IMG/VR virus record: IMGVR_UViG_3300036774_000024
Coordinates: 1-23,114 of that record
Reading direction: 5' to 3' (one strand)
Source: a virus
DNA: 23,114 nt
In this document: positions 7,884 through 13,923 of the stretch, piece by piece
How positions within the stretch are numbered: position 1 is the first letter of the stretch
Layout: every line of letters begins with the position of its first letter
The notes under the pieces: generated by a model
Seen by the model: only the letters and a program-made list of their open reading frames with translations
Told to the model about the DNA's origin: nothing
The model's database searches: none
Made by a program: the position numbers and the translations under genes

Positions 7884-8502
7884 TTTCTTCAATCAGATAG
7901 TCCCGATACGTGGAGATACAACTAATGACACTTGAAGAGAGAGCTTATATAGCTGGTATAGTTGATGGAGAAGGTTGTATTACACTTTCTCAGACTAAGA
8001 CAGTTTACGGTAAAGAAACTTATCGTGCTATGGTAATTGTCGAAACAACCAGCGAAGTTCTACAACAGTATCTTGTGAAAGTTACTGGTCAAGGAGATAT
8101 TAGAAGAAATCCTCATAGCGGTAATCATAAAGACCGCTACCTCTGGTGTTTAGCTGGTAAAACCGTAATTAAGAATTTTTTGTTAGAGATCGAGCCTTAT
8201 TTAGTGATTAAGAAACAACATGCTAATATAATGCTTGATTTTCTTTCAGAGGATGAACTTCATTACGGTAAAGGATGTATTGCAGGACATTTAGATAAAT
8301 ATAGAGCATACCGGCAATTATTCCGTAAGTTAAACTTCCGTGGACGTATTGAAAATCTTGCGAATTCGGAGAAACCCCTGCTTGATAGCGAGGTAACCCC
8401 GAACCAAACTCCGGAAACGGATGTGTGTGTAGAGACTAATGTGCAAGGGCCGAAAGGCGTGATATAGTCCGACACTCCAGCGAAAGTTGGAGATTACAGA
8501 TG
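7884..8502 (+). ncRNA. Group I self-splicing intron in the major capsid gene
   Basis: A 619-nt intron. P1: exon UUGGGAU (7877-7883) pairs with the internal guide GUCCCGA (7900-7906), giving the required U.G at the 5' splice site (7883.7900). P10: AGAUA (7895-7899) pairs with UAUCU (8503-8507), the start of exon 2. Core: P3 CUUGC (8357-8361) with GCAAG (8443-8447); P4 CGGAG (8367-8371) with CUCCG (8409-8413); P7 GACUA (8434-8438) with UAGUC (8465-8469); P8 GCC-GAAA-GGC (8449-8458); P9 CUCCAGC-GAAA-GUUGGAG (8475-8492). P5 is plausible near 8377-8393. The omega G is 8502. GAUAUAGUCC (8461-8470) is the classic conserved P7 3' strand of group I introns. The subgroup is not assigned. Confidence 0.93.
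7925..8467 (+). CDS. LAGLIDADG homing endonuclease encoded in the intron
   Basis: A 180-residue protein with one clear LAGLIDADG motif, AYIAGIVDGEGCI (residues 7-19). It is followed by the usual RYLWCLAGKTVIKNFLLEIE and PYLVIKKQHANIML segments. Single-motif enzymes of this family act as homodimers that cut intron-less alleles and so drive intron homing. Start ATG 7925 has GGAG (7912-7915) 9 nt upstream, and its A is the last base of the stop ending unspliced exon-1 translation (TAATG). A GTG at 7910 in frame is less likely. Residues from about 145 on are encoded by the intron core, and the stop TAG (8465-8467) lies in the P7 3' strand. The frame differs from the capsid frame. Confidence 0.92.
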   Translation: MTLEERAYIAGIVDGEGCITLSQTKTVYGKETYRAMVIVETTSEVLQQYLVKVTGQGDIRRNPHSGNHKDRYLWCLAGKTVIKNFLLEIEPYLVIKKQHANIMLDFLSEDELHYGKGCIAGHLDKYRAYRQLFRKLNFRGRIENLANSEKPLLDSEVTPNQTPETDVCVETNVQGPKGVI

Positions 8503-8700
8503 TATCTAACCGATACCAATAACTGGTTTATGGTTGATAGCCGGATGGCAAAACTTTACCTGAAATGGTTCAATCGTATTCCGATCGAATTCAATAAGGA
8601 TAAAGATTTTGACACCTACATTTCCAAGTGGTCTTGTTATACCAGATACAGCTATGGATTCTCTGGTTGGAGTTGGTTGTACGGGCATAATGTAGCTTAA
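8503..8700 (+). CDS. Major capsid protein, exon 2 (residues 234-298)
   Basis: Encodes the C-terminal 65 residues of the capsid protein: YLTDTNNWFMVDSRMAK, then WFNRIPIEFNKDKDFDTY and a C-terminal GWSWLYGHNVA. The YLTDTNNW and YGHNV blocks resemble the C-terminal part of known phage coat proteins. It has no independent role: it needs splicing to be joined to exon 1. An ATG at 8500-8502 immediately before it would let gene finders call a 66-residue protein, but that G is the predicted last intron base. The stop is followed directly by AAGGAGG for the next ORF. Confidence 0.88.
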   Translation, partial: YLTDTNNWFMVDSRMAKLYLKWFNRIPIEFNKDKDFDTYISKWSCYTRYSYGFSGWSWLYGHNVA

Positions 8701-8711
8701 AAGGAGGCTCT

Positions 8712-8747
8712 ATGGCCTGTAAGAAAAAAGGTAAGAAAAAGAAATAA
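8712..8747 (+). CDS. Lysine-rich micro-ORF (11 aa) after the capsid gene
   Basis: Eleven codons, MACKKKGKKKK, begin 5 nt after a near-perfect AAGGAGG (8701-8707) that lies right behind the capsid stop codon. No longer frame uses that ribosome binding site. Seven of eleven residues are Lys and one is Cys. It could be a tiny DNA-neutralising or capsid-associated peptide, or its ribosome binding site may serve another purpose. Functional evidence cannot come from sequence alone. Confidence 0.45.
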   Translation: MACKKKGKKKK

Positions 8748-8779
8748 CTGGGTAAGTCAGGGTAAAGACCTTGAGTAGC

Positions 8780-8795
8780 GGGCGGGCAACCGCCC
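8780..8795 (+). other. GC-rich intergenic hairpin
   Basis: GGGCGG (8780-8785), GCAA tetraloop (8786-8789), CCGCCC (8790-8795): a perfect 6-bp stem with a GNRA loop in otherwise AT-rich DNA. It lies in the 74-nt gap after the micro-ORF. No U-tract follows, so it is not a canonical intrinsic terminator. It may act as an mRNA stabiliser or processing site separating the capsid message from the following gene. Confidence 0.55.
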
Positions 8796-8821
8796 TCTAT
8801 CCAATAAAAAAGGAGTAATAA

Positions 8822-9781
8822 ATGGGTCTAACGCATTTTCCACACGGCATATTTGCAACGCCAAATCTCGGGGGTAGTGGGGATGAGATAGCTCCTGAAT
8901 TATTTGGTGGCACAACTTTTTATGTGGATTATGAACACGGAAGTGACAGTAATTCAGGGACTTTTGATAAACCTGTTAAACAAATTAACAGAGCAATTAC
9001 TCTTTCTAATTCCTTCAAGGATAGCGAAGTAAATTTAACCGGTGACCTTGGATTTTTTAGAAGGAATAAGATTTATGTCAGACCTTGGGGAGCTGCTGCA
9101 ACTGCAATAGGAAATTATGATCCTATCACAGTTATACCTCAGCATTGTGATATCATTGGTATGGGATCATCGGTACTTTCAAACGGTAGTGGTATTGTTG
9201 GTATTGGTAGTTCAGTCGATGCTACAGCTGCTTTAACCGTTGGTAGTTCCGGGATGAGGGGTGTAAGGTTCTATAATCTACAGTTTCTTGGTGGCGGAAC
9301 AGCTTCAAACGTATTTTCAGCCACTGGTACTGTTATGCGTTGTGGATTTTATAATTGTTCTTTCTATGCTTTACCTGCTACCAATGCGCATATCAATACT
9401 ACTAGTAACTGGGCAGGAAACACGATGTACAGGGTTCATTTTGCACATAACCTAAGTCCTTCAACGAACTTGTACAACTTTGCTTCTACTACAGGTGTGC
9501 AAACCGATAACCTTTGGGAAGAATGTATGTTTAACTGGGCTTCAACAAACAATGTCTATATTGGAACCACTAGTTTAAGTCATGGTTCTATTATGAGGCA
9601 TTGTATTTTTGGTCAAGCTGGAGCTCCAGCAGTAAGTTTTCACGATCACTCTGTAGATGGCGGATATTTCTTAGATCACTGTGCTTTTGATGCAGATGCT
9701 ACAGATCCGCTTGAAAGAGTTGCTGGTGGAAATGATGCCGGATGTATTAAAGGCAAGACTTTAATTACCGGAAGTGAATAA
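8822..9781 (+). CDS. Right-handed beta-helix (pectate-lyase-like) structural protein
   Basis: A 319-residue protein. Near its N-terminus is TFYVDYEHGSDSNSGTFDKP followed by VKQINRAI, the signature that typically opens parallel beta-helix proteins. After that come repeated short turns of the type GVRFYNLQFLGG, CGFYNCSFY, WEECMFNWAS, MRHCIFGQAG and LDHCAFDAD, regular coils with stacked aromatic and Cys/Ser positions. Such proteins in phages are tail spikes, fibres or head decorations that bind or cut surface polysaccharide; no catalytic residues can be identified. Start ATG 8822 has AAGGAG 7 nt upstream. Its place right after the capsid gene leaves open a capsid-surface role rather than a tail spike. 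Confidence 0.78.
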   Translation: MGLTHFPHGIFATPNLGGSGDEIAPELFGGTTFYVDYEHGSDSNSGTFDKPVKQINRAITLSNSFKDSEVNLTGDLGFFRRNKIYVRPWGAAATAIGNYDPITVIPQHCDIIGMGSSVLSNGSGIVGIGSSVDATAALTVGSSGMRGVRFYNLQFLGGGTASNVFSATGTVMRCGFYNCSFYALPATNAHINTTSNWAGNTMYRVHFAHNLSPSTNLYNFASTTGVQTDNLWEECMFNWASTNNVYIGTTSLSHGSIMRHCIFGQAGAPAVSFHDHSVDGGYFLDHCAFDADATDPLERVAGGNDAGCIKGKTLITGSE

Positions 9782-9787
9782 ACTACT

Positions 9788-9813
9788 GGGGTAGGCGGTT
9801 CTCCGTCTACCCC
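9788..9813 (+). terminator. Strong intergenic hairpin, possible weak terminator
   Basis: GGGGTAGGCGG (9788-9798), TTCT loop (9799-9802), CCGTCTACCCC (9803-9813): an 11-bp stem with one G.U pair. It is followed by TAATTTT and then the ribosome binding site AAGGAGG of the next gene. The short T-run is compatible with partial termination or attenuation. An mRNA-stability element is the alternative. Confidence 0.5.
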
Positions 9814-9832
9814 TAATTTTAAGGAGGTATCT

Positions 9833-10129
9833 ATGGGAATTCCGATAAAAGTTCCTTGTTCATTTTGTAAAGGTATCGGAAATAGATATGTTGGTCCTAC
9901 AGGTGCTGGTCAACCTGCTCAACAATTAGTTGCGTGTTCTGAGTGTGGAGGTACCGGTTTTGTTACTTCAGAACAGATTGAAGATACTTTTGATGACGCT
10001 ATACTTGTTGTTCTTGCGGCGCAAGATATAGAGATAGCGGATATTAAATCTAAGTGTAACCATATTAAGAATAAAGTAGATGACATAAAAGATTTGTGCC
10101 AATCAATTTGGGACAAGTTGAATGTTTAA
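9833..10129 (+). CDS. DnaJ-type zinc-finger protein with coiled-coil tail (98 aa)
   Basis: Two CxxCxGxG units, CSFCKGIG (residues 9-16) and CSECGGTG (35-42), form one complete DnaJ-like zinc-binding module, as opposed to the four units of real DnaJ. No J domain is present. Residues 48-98 are acidic and amphipathic, with heptad-like Ile/Leu spacing (IEIADIKSKCNHIKNKVDDI), suggesting an oligomerising coiled coil. AAGGAGG precedes the ATG. It could be a chaperone-like adaptor for folding of the neighbouring fibre or beta-helix proteins, which is inference. Confidence 0.78.
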   Translation: MGIPIKVPCSFCKGIGNRYVGPTGAGQPAQQLVACSECGGTGFVTSEQIEDTFDDAILVVLAAQDIEIADIKSKCNHIKNKVDDIKDLCQSIWDKLNV

Positions 10130-10134
10130 CAAAT

Positions 10135-10156
10135 GGGGTGGCTATCTCTTCACCCC
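10135..10156 (+). other. Intergenic hairpin before the next gene
   Basis: GGGGTG (10135-10140) and CACCCC (10151-10156) enclose a 10-nt loop, followed by CCAATAAGGAGGAG, the ribosome binding site of the gene at 10175. It is the third stem-loop in successive intergenic gaps (after 8780 and 9788). No U-tract follows. Confidence 0.42.
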
Positions 10157-10174
10157 CCAATAAGGAGGAGAGAC

Positions 10175-10627
10175 ATGGTTAGGGCAAAAGGGAAACAAAA
10201 GGTTGTGGAATTACTAAGTCCTATGGAAAAAGAAGGACTTTACGGGGAAAAACAGGATTTGCAGACTCAGTTAAGAGATCTAACAGAGTTTGGTCAAGGT
10301 ACTGCTGCGGTCCAAATTGACAAATCCATTATTCAAAAAAGGATTGATAGGATTGATCAAGCGATTGCTGAGCGGGAACCTCCTAAAATATCAGGATCAA
10401 GAAAAGACGAATTGATTAAAGAAGTTGGAGAGATCAAAGAAAAATTACGCCTAGGAATGCCAACAAGGGAAGAAATGGCTCATCCGGCAAAGAATCCTGG
10501 AGCTGTCAGAAAACATATGCATTGGGACGCAAAGAATAAGACTTTGATAGAACGTTTCAGGACGATTCAACGGTTGATTAATCCTGATGAACCTGAAAGT
10601 ATAGAGAATTTAAGAAAGGATAAATAG
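10175..10627 (+). CDS. Charged helical hypothetical protein (150 aa)
   Basis: Start ATG 10175 is supported by AAGGAGGAG ending about 5 nt before it; the upstream in-frame ATG at 10133 lies inside the hairpin and has no ribosome binding site. The protein is highly charged and helical: QDLQTQLRDLTEF, then QKRIDRIDQAIAERE, and a conserved-looking C-terminal block with MAHPAKNPGAVRKHMHWD and IQRLINPDEPESIENLR. I recall similar C-terminal blocks in phage hypothetical proteins but no function. No transmembrane segment or enzyme motif is visible. Confidence 0.75.
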   Translation: MVRAKGKQKVVELLSPMEKEGLYGEKQDLQTQLRDLTEFGQGTAAVQIDKSIIQKRIDRIDQAIAEREPPKISGSRKDELIKEVGEIKEKLRLGMPTREEMAHPAKNPGAVRKHMHWDAKNKTLIERFRTIQRLINPDEPESIENLRKDK

Positions 10628-10629
10628 GC

Positions 10630-10941
10630 ATGGCTAACAGACTAACTACCAACCCTATTTACGTCGATCAATTTAACGCCGATGTTGTTATTGCTGAAAA
10701 AGGCAGGTCTTTAGTTATAACTAAAGTAGTTATCTTATCAGCCAGCGATGGTGATATTTTTCAATTAGAGGATGGTTTAGGAAATCACATCCTTCATATG
10801 GTTAATACTGGAGCTGCTGATACAGTGTCTGAAGATTTTGATGAATGGCGTTGTTCTGATGGTGTGCAGATCGATGTAAGCGAATGTACTGGTATGGCTG
10901 CAACTAATGGCACAGATGCAGTCTGGATCTACCACACATAG
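10630..10941 (+). CDS. Small beta-rich protein, copy 1 of a tandem pair (103 aa)
   Basis: Shares a clear common framework with the following gene: N-terminal MANRL.TNPIYVD.F, then VIAEKG, LSA.DGD.F.LED..GN.I.HM, ADT.SE, RC..GV.IDVS.CTGM and GTDAVWIY at the C-terminus. This pattern of short strands and turns suggests a small beta-sandwich or barrel virion protein. It starts 3 nt after the preceding stop. In-tandem duplication of such a gene is typical for minor decoration proteins, but I do not recognise the family. Confidence 0.8.
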   Translation: MANRLTTNPIYVDQFNADVVIAEKGRSLVITKVVILSASDGDIFQLEDGLGNHILHMVNTGAADTVSEDFDEWRCSDGVQIDVSECTGMAATNGTDAVWIYHT

Positions 10942-10950
10942 GAGAAAAAT

Positions 10951-11268
10951 ATGGCTAATAGGTTAGATACAAATCCGATCTATGTCGATATCTTTGATGC
11001 TGGGGATATCGTGATTGCAGAAAAAGGAGTTCCGGTTATTCTTAGGAAGATAATTATGCTGTCTGCTACCGATGGGGATAATTTTCTATTGGAAGATAAT
11101 GATGGAAATCAGATCATACATATGTCAAATAATGTCGGTAATGCGGATACAACTTCTGAGATGTATAATGATTTAAGGTGTAATAACGGCGTGGTAATCG
11201 ATGTAAGTGATTGTACTGGTATGGAAGGTAATGACGGTACTGATGCCGTTTGGATCTATTTAGCATAG
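10951..11268 (+). CDS. Small beta-rich protein, copy 2 of a tandem pair (105 aa)
   Basis: A paralog of the gene at 10630, colinear over its full length with a two-residue insertion overall (MANRLDTNPIYVDIFDAGDI; ending GTDAVWIYLA). Conserved Cys residues in RC.NGV and DCTGM are kept in both copies. AGGAG lies 7-8 nt before the ATG. Divergence is spread evenly, so the duplication is not recent and both copies have probably been selected. Possibly they form hetero-oligomers in the virion. Confidence 0.8.
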   Translation: MANRLDTNPIYVDIFDAGDIVIAEKGVPVILRKIIMLSATDGDNFLLEDNDGNQIIHMSNNVGNADTTSEMYNDLRCNNGVVIDVSDCTGMEGNDGTDAVWIYLA

Positions 11269-11276
11269 GAGGATGC

Positions 11277-11507
11277 ATGGAGACTCCCGGAATCATGCCA
11301 GGAGCACGTTTGGCTAAGGAAGAAGTTAATTACCGTATTCATGAGCAATGTTTGAGCTGTGATCATTTCTTTGCTTCAGGAAATTGTGATCTTGTAGCCG
11401 GTAATATTTCTCCTAATAACATTTGCGATAAGTTTGAGATTAAATCTCAACCCGCTTATAAGGATAAACAATTTTTTGTAGATCAGTACAATAAGACGGT
11501 TAAATAA
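11277..11507 (+). CDS. Cys-rich small protein, possible metal or Fe-S binding (76 aa)
   Basis: Four cysteines lie in a C25-x2-C28 ... C37 ... C50 arrangement within EQCLSCDHFFASGNCDLVAG and NISPNNICDKFE. The C..C.FF....C.LV.G.I.P...CD.FE pattern recalls small phage proteins sometimes annotated as high-potential iron-sulfur-like; a structural zinc site is an alternative. The start ATG 11277 lies 4 nt after TAGGAGG; an earlier in-frame ATG (11250) lies inside the preceding gene and is less likely. It ends in a TAATG overlap with the next gene. Confidence 0.75.
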   Translation: METPGIMPGARLAKEEVNYRIHEQCLSCDHFFASGNCDLVAGNISPNNICDKFEIKSQPAYKDKQFFVDQYNKTVK

Positions 11508-11758
11508 TGTTCTATTACGAACCTACAAAGAATATGACTGATGCGTACCATATAGATGGTACGGATAGGTGGTTTGGGAAAGCTGCTAAAGGGGTTGCTA
11601 CATCCCAAGCATGTTGGCAGATCTTTAAGATGGAGTCTTCCGGGGATGATTGGATCATAAAATATCCGGTTGATGTAACTACTGGATTAGGATCTGATGC
11701 TCCCAAATTTATTTGGGATAATGTAGGAAATTACACTTATCATATATTAGGGTTATGA
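11507..11758 (+). CDS. Small hypothetical protein (83 aa)
   Basis: Starts within the stop codon of the previous gene (TAATG), so translation is probably coupled. It is aromatic-rich and probably beta-structured (MFYYEPTKNMTDAYHIDGTD; WQIFKMESSGDDWIIKYPV; FIWDNVGNYTYHILGL). The pattern of Trp/Tyr strands resembles small virion proteins that bind to a fibre or the head surface, but I recognise no family. It ends in an ATGA overlap with a short basic ORF. Confidence 0.65.
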   Translation: MFYYEPTKNMTDAYHIDGTDRWFGKAAKGVATSQACWQIFKMESSGDDWIIKYPVDVTTGLGSDAPKFIWDNVGNYTYHILGL

Positions 11759-11880
11759 AAGCTAAGATAAATAAAAAAGTAAAGATCAGAATAAAGATTT
11801 TTAGATCAGCAACTGGTAAATGGGAAGAACCTTCTCTTTGGTGGCATATTAAAACTTTTTTCATGGAATTAGGGAGGTAG
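11755..11880 (+). CDS. Small basic hypothetical protein (41 aa)
   Basis: ATG 11755 overlaps the preceding stop (ATGA) and the ORF ends 1 nt before the next gene begins. It starts MKAKINKKVKIRIKIFRSAT and ends with a Trp/Phe-rich segment (SLWWHIKTFFMELGR). The GGGAGG ribosome binding site of the next gene is inside its last codons. Translation is plausible from the tight coupling, but no function can be proposed. Confidence 0.5.
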   Translation: MKAKINKKVKIRIKIFRSATGKWEEPSLWWHIKTFFMELGR

Positions 11881-11881
11881 T

Positions 11882-12262
11882 ATGGCTTATTACACAGTAC
11901 TAACCACCGTTGGAAAGGCATGGATAGTAGATAAACTTGACGATACTGTTGCCACCGTAGGTGACTGGGTAGGATGGGGAACAGGTGCAGCAGAGGCTGC
12001 AGTGGGAGACACAGTTTTATCTAGTGAAGATTCCGCTGGTTCTCCACCTTATGCTAGAATTCAGGGAGCAAAGAGCCAACCAGCAGCAGATACCAAAAGG
12101 GTAGTGGCAACGATTGTGTCTAACGGAGCAAAGACGATTACCAACGCTGGGTTATTTACGGCAGATACTTCTGGTACACTTATTGTTCATGGAAACTTTG
12201 CAGGGATCACTTTAGCACTTAATGATCAGATTCAATTCACAATAGATATCCAGATCACATGA
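11882..12262 (+). CDS. Virion/fibre-type structural protein (126 aa)
   Basis: Contains the blocks YYTVLTTVGKAWIVDKLDD, GDWVGWGTGAA, DTVLSSED, ARIQGAKSQP, ATIVSNGAKTITNAGLF and GTLIVHGNFAGITLALNDQI ending in a strand. I recall this order (vgwGtG, T.L..E, tiTnaGLF, GtLi.h..F..i.L...D.i.fTi.i) from a widespread small phage structural protein found near tail-fibre genes. It is all-beta by appearance. GGGAGG precedes the ATG and its end overlaps the next start by four bases (ATGA). Confidence 0.72.
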   Translation: MAYYTVLTTVGKAWIVDKLDDTVATVGDWVGWGTGAAEAAVGDTVLSSEDSAGSPPYARIQGAKSQPAADTKRVVATIVSNGAKTITNAGLFTADTSGTLIVHGNFAGITLALNDQIQFTIDIQIT

Positions 12263-12516
12263 GCGAAGCTTATAGTCAAATACAACCGGATTCAACCGGA
12301 GATAAAATAAGAACAGTAGAACTTACCCTGCTTCAACCAGATGGGACTCGTGTAACCGTAGGAATGCAGGTAATGAGCATTACCGATTCCGAAGGAAACA
12401 TAATAGGAGGTAAGGATTTCCCGATAAACGTAGACTCAAAAAATATAACCAACCTACTAGAAGCACTACTTACTGAAATAAGGGAATTAAAAGAAACCAT
12501 GAACATATCTCATTAA
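12259..12516 (+). CDS. Small hypothetical protein with C-terminal helix (85 aa)
   Basis: Its ATG overlaps the preceding stop (ATGA at 12259-12262). The N-terminal half is beta-like (DKIRTVELTLLQPDGTRVTV; SITDSEGNIIGGKDFPINVD); the C-terminal third is an amphipathic helix (NITNLLEALLTEIRELKETM) that could trimerise. It may be a partner or foot of the structural proteins around it. Not recognised as a named family. Confidence 0.68.
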   Translation: MSEAYSQIQPDSTGDKIRTVELTLLQPDGTRVTVGMQVMSITDSEGNIIGGKDFPINVDSKNITNLLEALLTEIRELKETMNISH

Positions 12517-12526
12517 AGGAGGGAAT

Positions 12527-13225
12527 ATGTCGCTTCAGACCAAAATACTTGGTAAGATCAGAGGGATATTTTTGGATTTACTGCCTTCAGGTAGAGAAGA
12601 AGAACAATTTCATTTGACCGGACAGGCTGAACAAATTGTTGCTTTTGGCGCGTCATATTATCAAGAAATCGTAAGACAGGGCAGGGCGTTTATGGCTAAT
12701 ACTACAACGGCGGTGGCTTCGGTAATAGCTGTTCCTTCCACTGCCTATGGTTTTGCTATTTGGAATGGAGAGTCTGATGGCGGACGTTCCTATATCATAG
12801 ACCAGATTGGCGCCCTCTATACCGTTAATGGTGGTGCAGCTTTGGTTCATAATGGTATTATTGCCTGTCTTGGTCAAGTGCGCGAAGCTTTGCCTACTTG
12901 CACTAATCCAGCAGTTAAACAGATGAATGGTATGGGAAACTCCGATTCCAAGGTTAAAGTAATCCTTGCTGCAGATAACCCTTATGCCGGCGGCGCAGGA
13001 ACAGTCTTATCCACCACGGGTATTGCGGGCAACTGGACGCCAATCGGGAACTCTGTCAACAGTGCGGTTAATGCTCTTCCGGGATTTCAGAGTGTGGTAA
13101 ATATAGACGGCAGAATAATTGTTCCTCCAGGTAGGTTATTACTGGTGCATACTCTCGGTTCGGTTAATACTTCATCGGCACAGCTTTATATCTGGTGGCA
13201 TGAAAAAGTCATACTTAATGGATAG
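12527..13225 (+). CDS. Paralog A of a triplicated structural family (232 aa)
   Basis: First of three consecutive homologous genes. Shared landmarks: KI.GKIRG at the N-terminus, LTGQAEQIVAFGA, EIVRQGRAF, AIWNGESDGGRSYIIDQ, ACLGQVREALPT, GNWTPIG, LPGFQSVVNIDGRIIVPPGR and a final W-containing strand. The lack of signal peptide or catalytic motif, the beta-rich look and its place among fibre-like genes suggest a virion component. AAAGGAGGG precedes the ATG. This copy is the most divergent of the three (for instance WNGES in place of YNNEP). Family name unknown to me. Confidence 0.8.
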   Translation: MSLQTKILGKIRGIFLDLLPSGREEEQFHLTGQAEQIVAFGASYYQEIVRQGRAFMANTTTAVASVIAVPSTAYGFAIWNGESDGGRSYIIDQIGALYTVNGGAALVHNGIIACLGQVREALPTCTNPAVKQMNGMGNSDSKVKVILAADNPYAGGAGTVLSTTGIAGNWTPIGNSVNSAVNALPGFQSVVNIDGRIIVPPGRLLLVHTLGSVNTSSAQLYIWWHEKVILNG

Positions 13226-13234
13226 GAGGATTCC

Positions 13235-13915
13235 ATGGGTGGCGACAAACTACACGGAAAAATACGTGGATTAAATACGGACGCCTTTTATGGCGATGGC
13301 AATGAGGAATGCGAAGCCGAAGTAACCGGACAAGGTGAACAACTATGCGCCACCGGAGCTTGTTATATGTCCGAGATAGCCCGTCAAGGCCGTTCTTTCT
13401 GGATCAATACGATAGCCCAGGTAGCCTCTGTTATCGCTATGCCTACCACAGCCTGCGCTTTTGCTATCTATAACAATGAACCTGATGGCGGTAGATGTTA
13501 TGTTATAGACCAAGTGTGGGCGTTATTTACAGCAAATGCCTCTATCTTACCGCAGGCTTGCCTTGTTGCTTGTCTAGGACAGGTAAGAGAAGCTGTCCCT
13601 ACGAATGCTATGACAGCGACAATCAATCTTAAAAATTACAATGGGACCAATAAGCCAGATTCTCGTTCAAGATGTATTCTGACCGTTACTACATTACCAA
13701 CGACAACAGGATTTGCGGGTAGCTGGATGCCGATTACCGACACAGCTAATGCTGGAGTAGCAGCGCTACCAGGGTTCCAAAGAGTTTATAATATTGACGG
13801 AAGGTATATTGTCCCGCCTGGAAGATACTTCGCGGTTCATTGCGTAAGTGCCAAGACTGACGTTCAAGCGCAATATGGTATTGCCTGGACGGAAAAATAT
13901 CTGGCTCTAGGATAG
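13235..13915 (+). CDS. Paralog B of a triplicated structural family (226 aa)
   Basis: Homologous along its whole length to the genes on both sides: HGKIRGLNTD, VTGQGEQLCATGA, EIARQGRSFW, AIYNNEPDGGRCYVIDQVW, ACLGQVREAVPT, GSWMPI, LPGFQRVYNIDGRYIVPPGR. It has several more Cys residues than copies A and C. AGGAGG lies before the ATG, and the gap to copy A is 9 nt. A heteromeric assembly with the other copies is an attractive inference. Confidence 0.8.
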   Translation: MGGDKLHGKIRGLNTDAFYGDGNEECEAEVTGQGEQLCATGACYMSEIARQGRSFWINTIAQVASVIAMPTTACAFAIYNNEPDGGRCYVIDQVWALFTANASILPQACLVACLGQVREAVPTNAMTATINLKNYNGTNKPDSRSRCILTVTTLPTTTGFAGSWMPITDTANAGVAALPGFQRVYNIDGRYIVPPGRYFAVHCVSAKTDVQAQYGIAWTEKYLALG

Positions 13916-13923
13916 GAGGTTTT

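Noticed and set aside
7185-8700. Intein rather than intron in the capsid gene
   Set aside because: The capsid frame stops at 7923-7925 inside the insert and the endonuclease is in a different frame with its own start. A group I core with P1 and P10 explains the insert.
8500-8700. Independent 66-residue gene starting at ATG 8500
   Set aside because: It is the capsid C-terminus. The G of that ATG is the predicted last intron base, and the GGAG upstream is the 3' strand of P9.
8780-8795. Canonical rho-independent terminator after the capsid gene
   Set aside because: The stem is good but no U-run follows, so it is listed only as a hairpin.
10133-10174. Longer N-terminus for the gene at 10175
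   Set aside because: The upstream ATG lies in a hairpin without a ribosome binding site, whereas ATG 10175 follows AAGGAGGAG directly.
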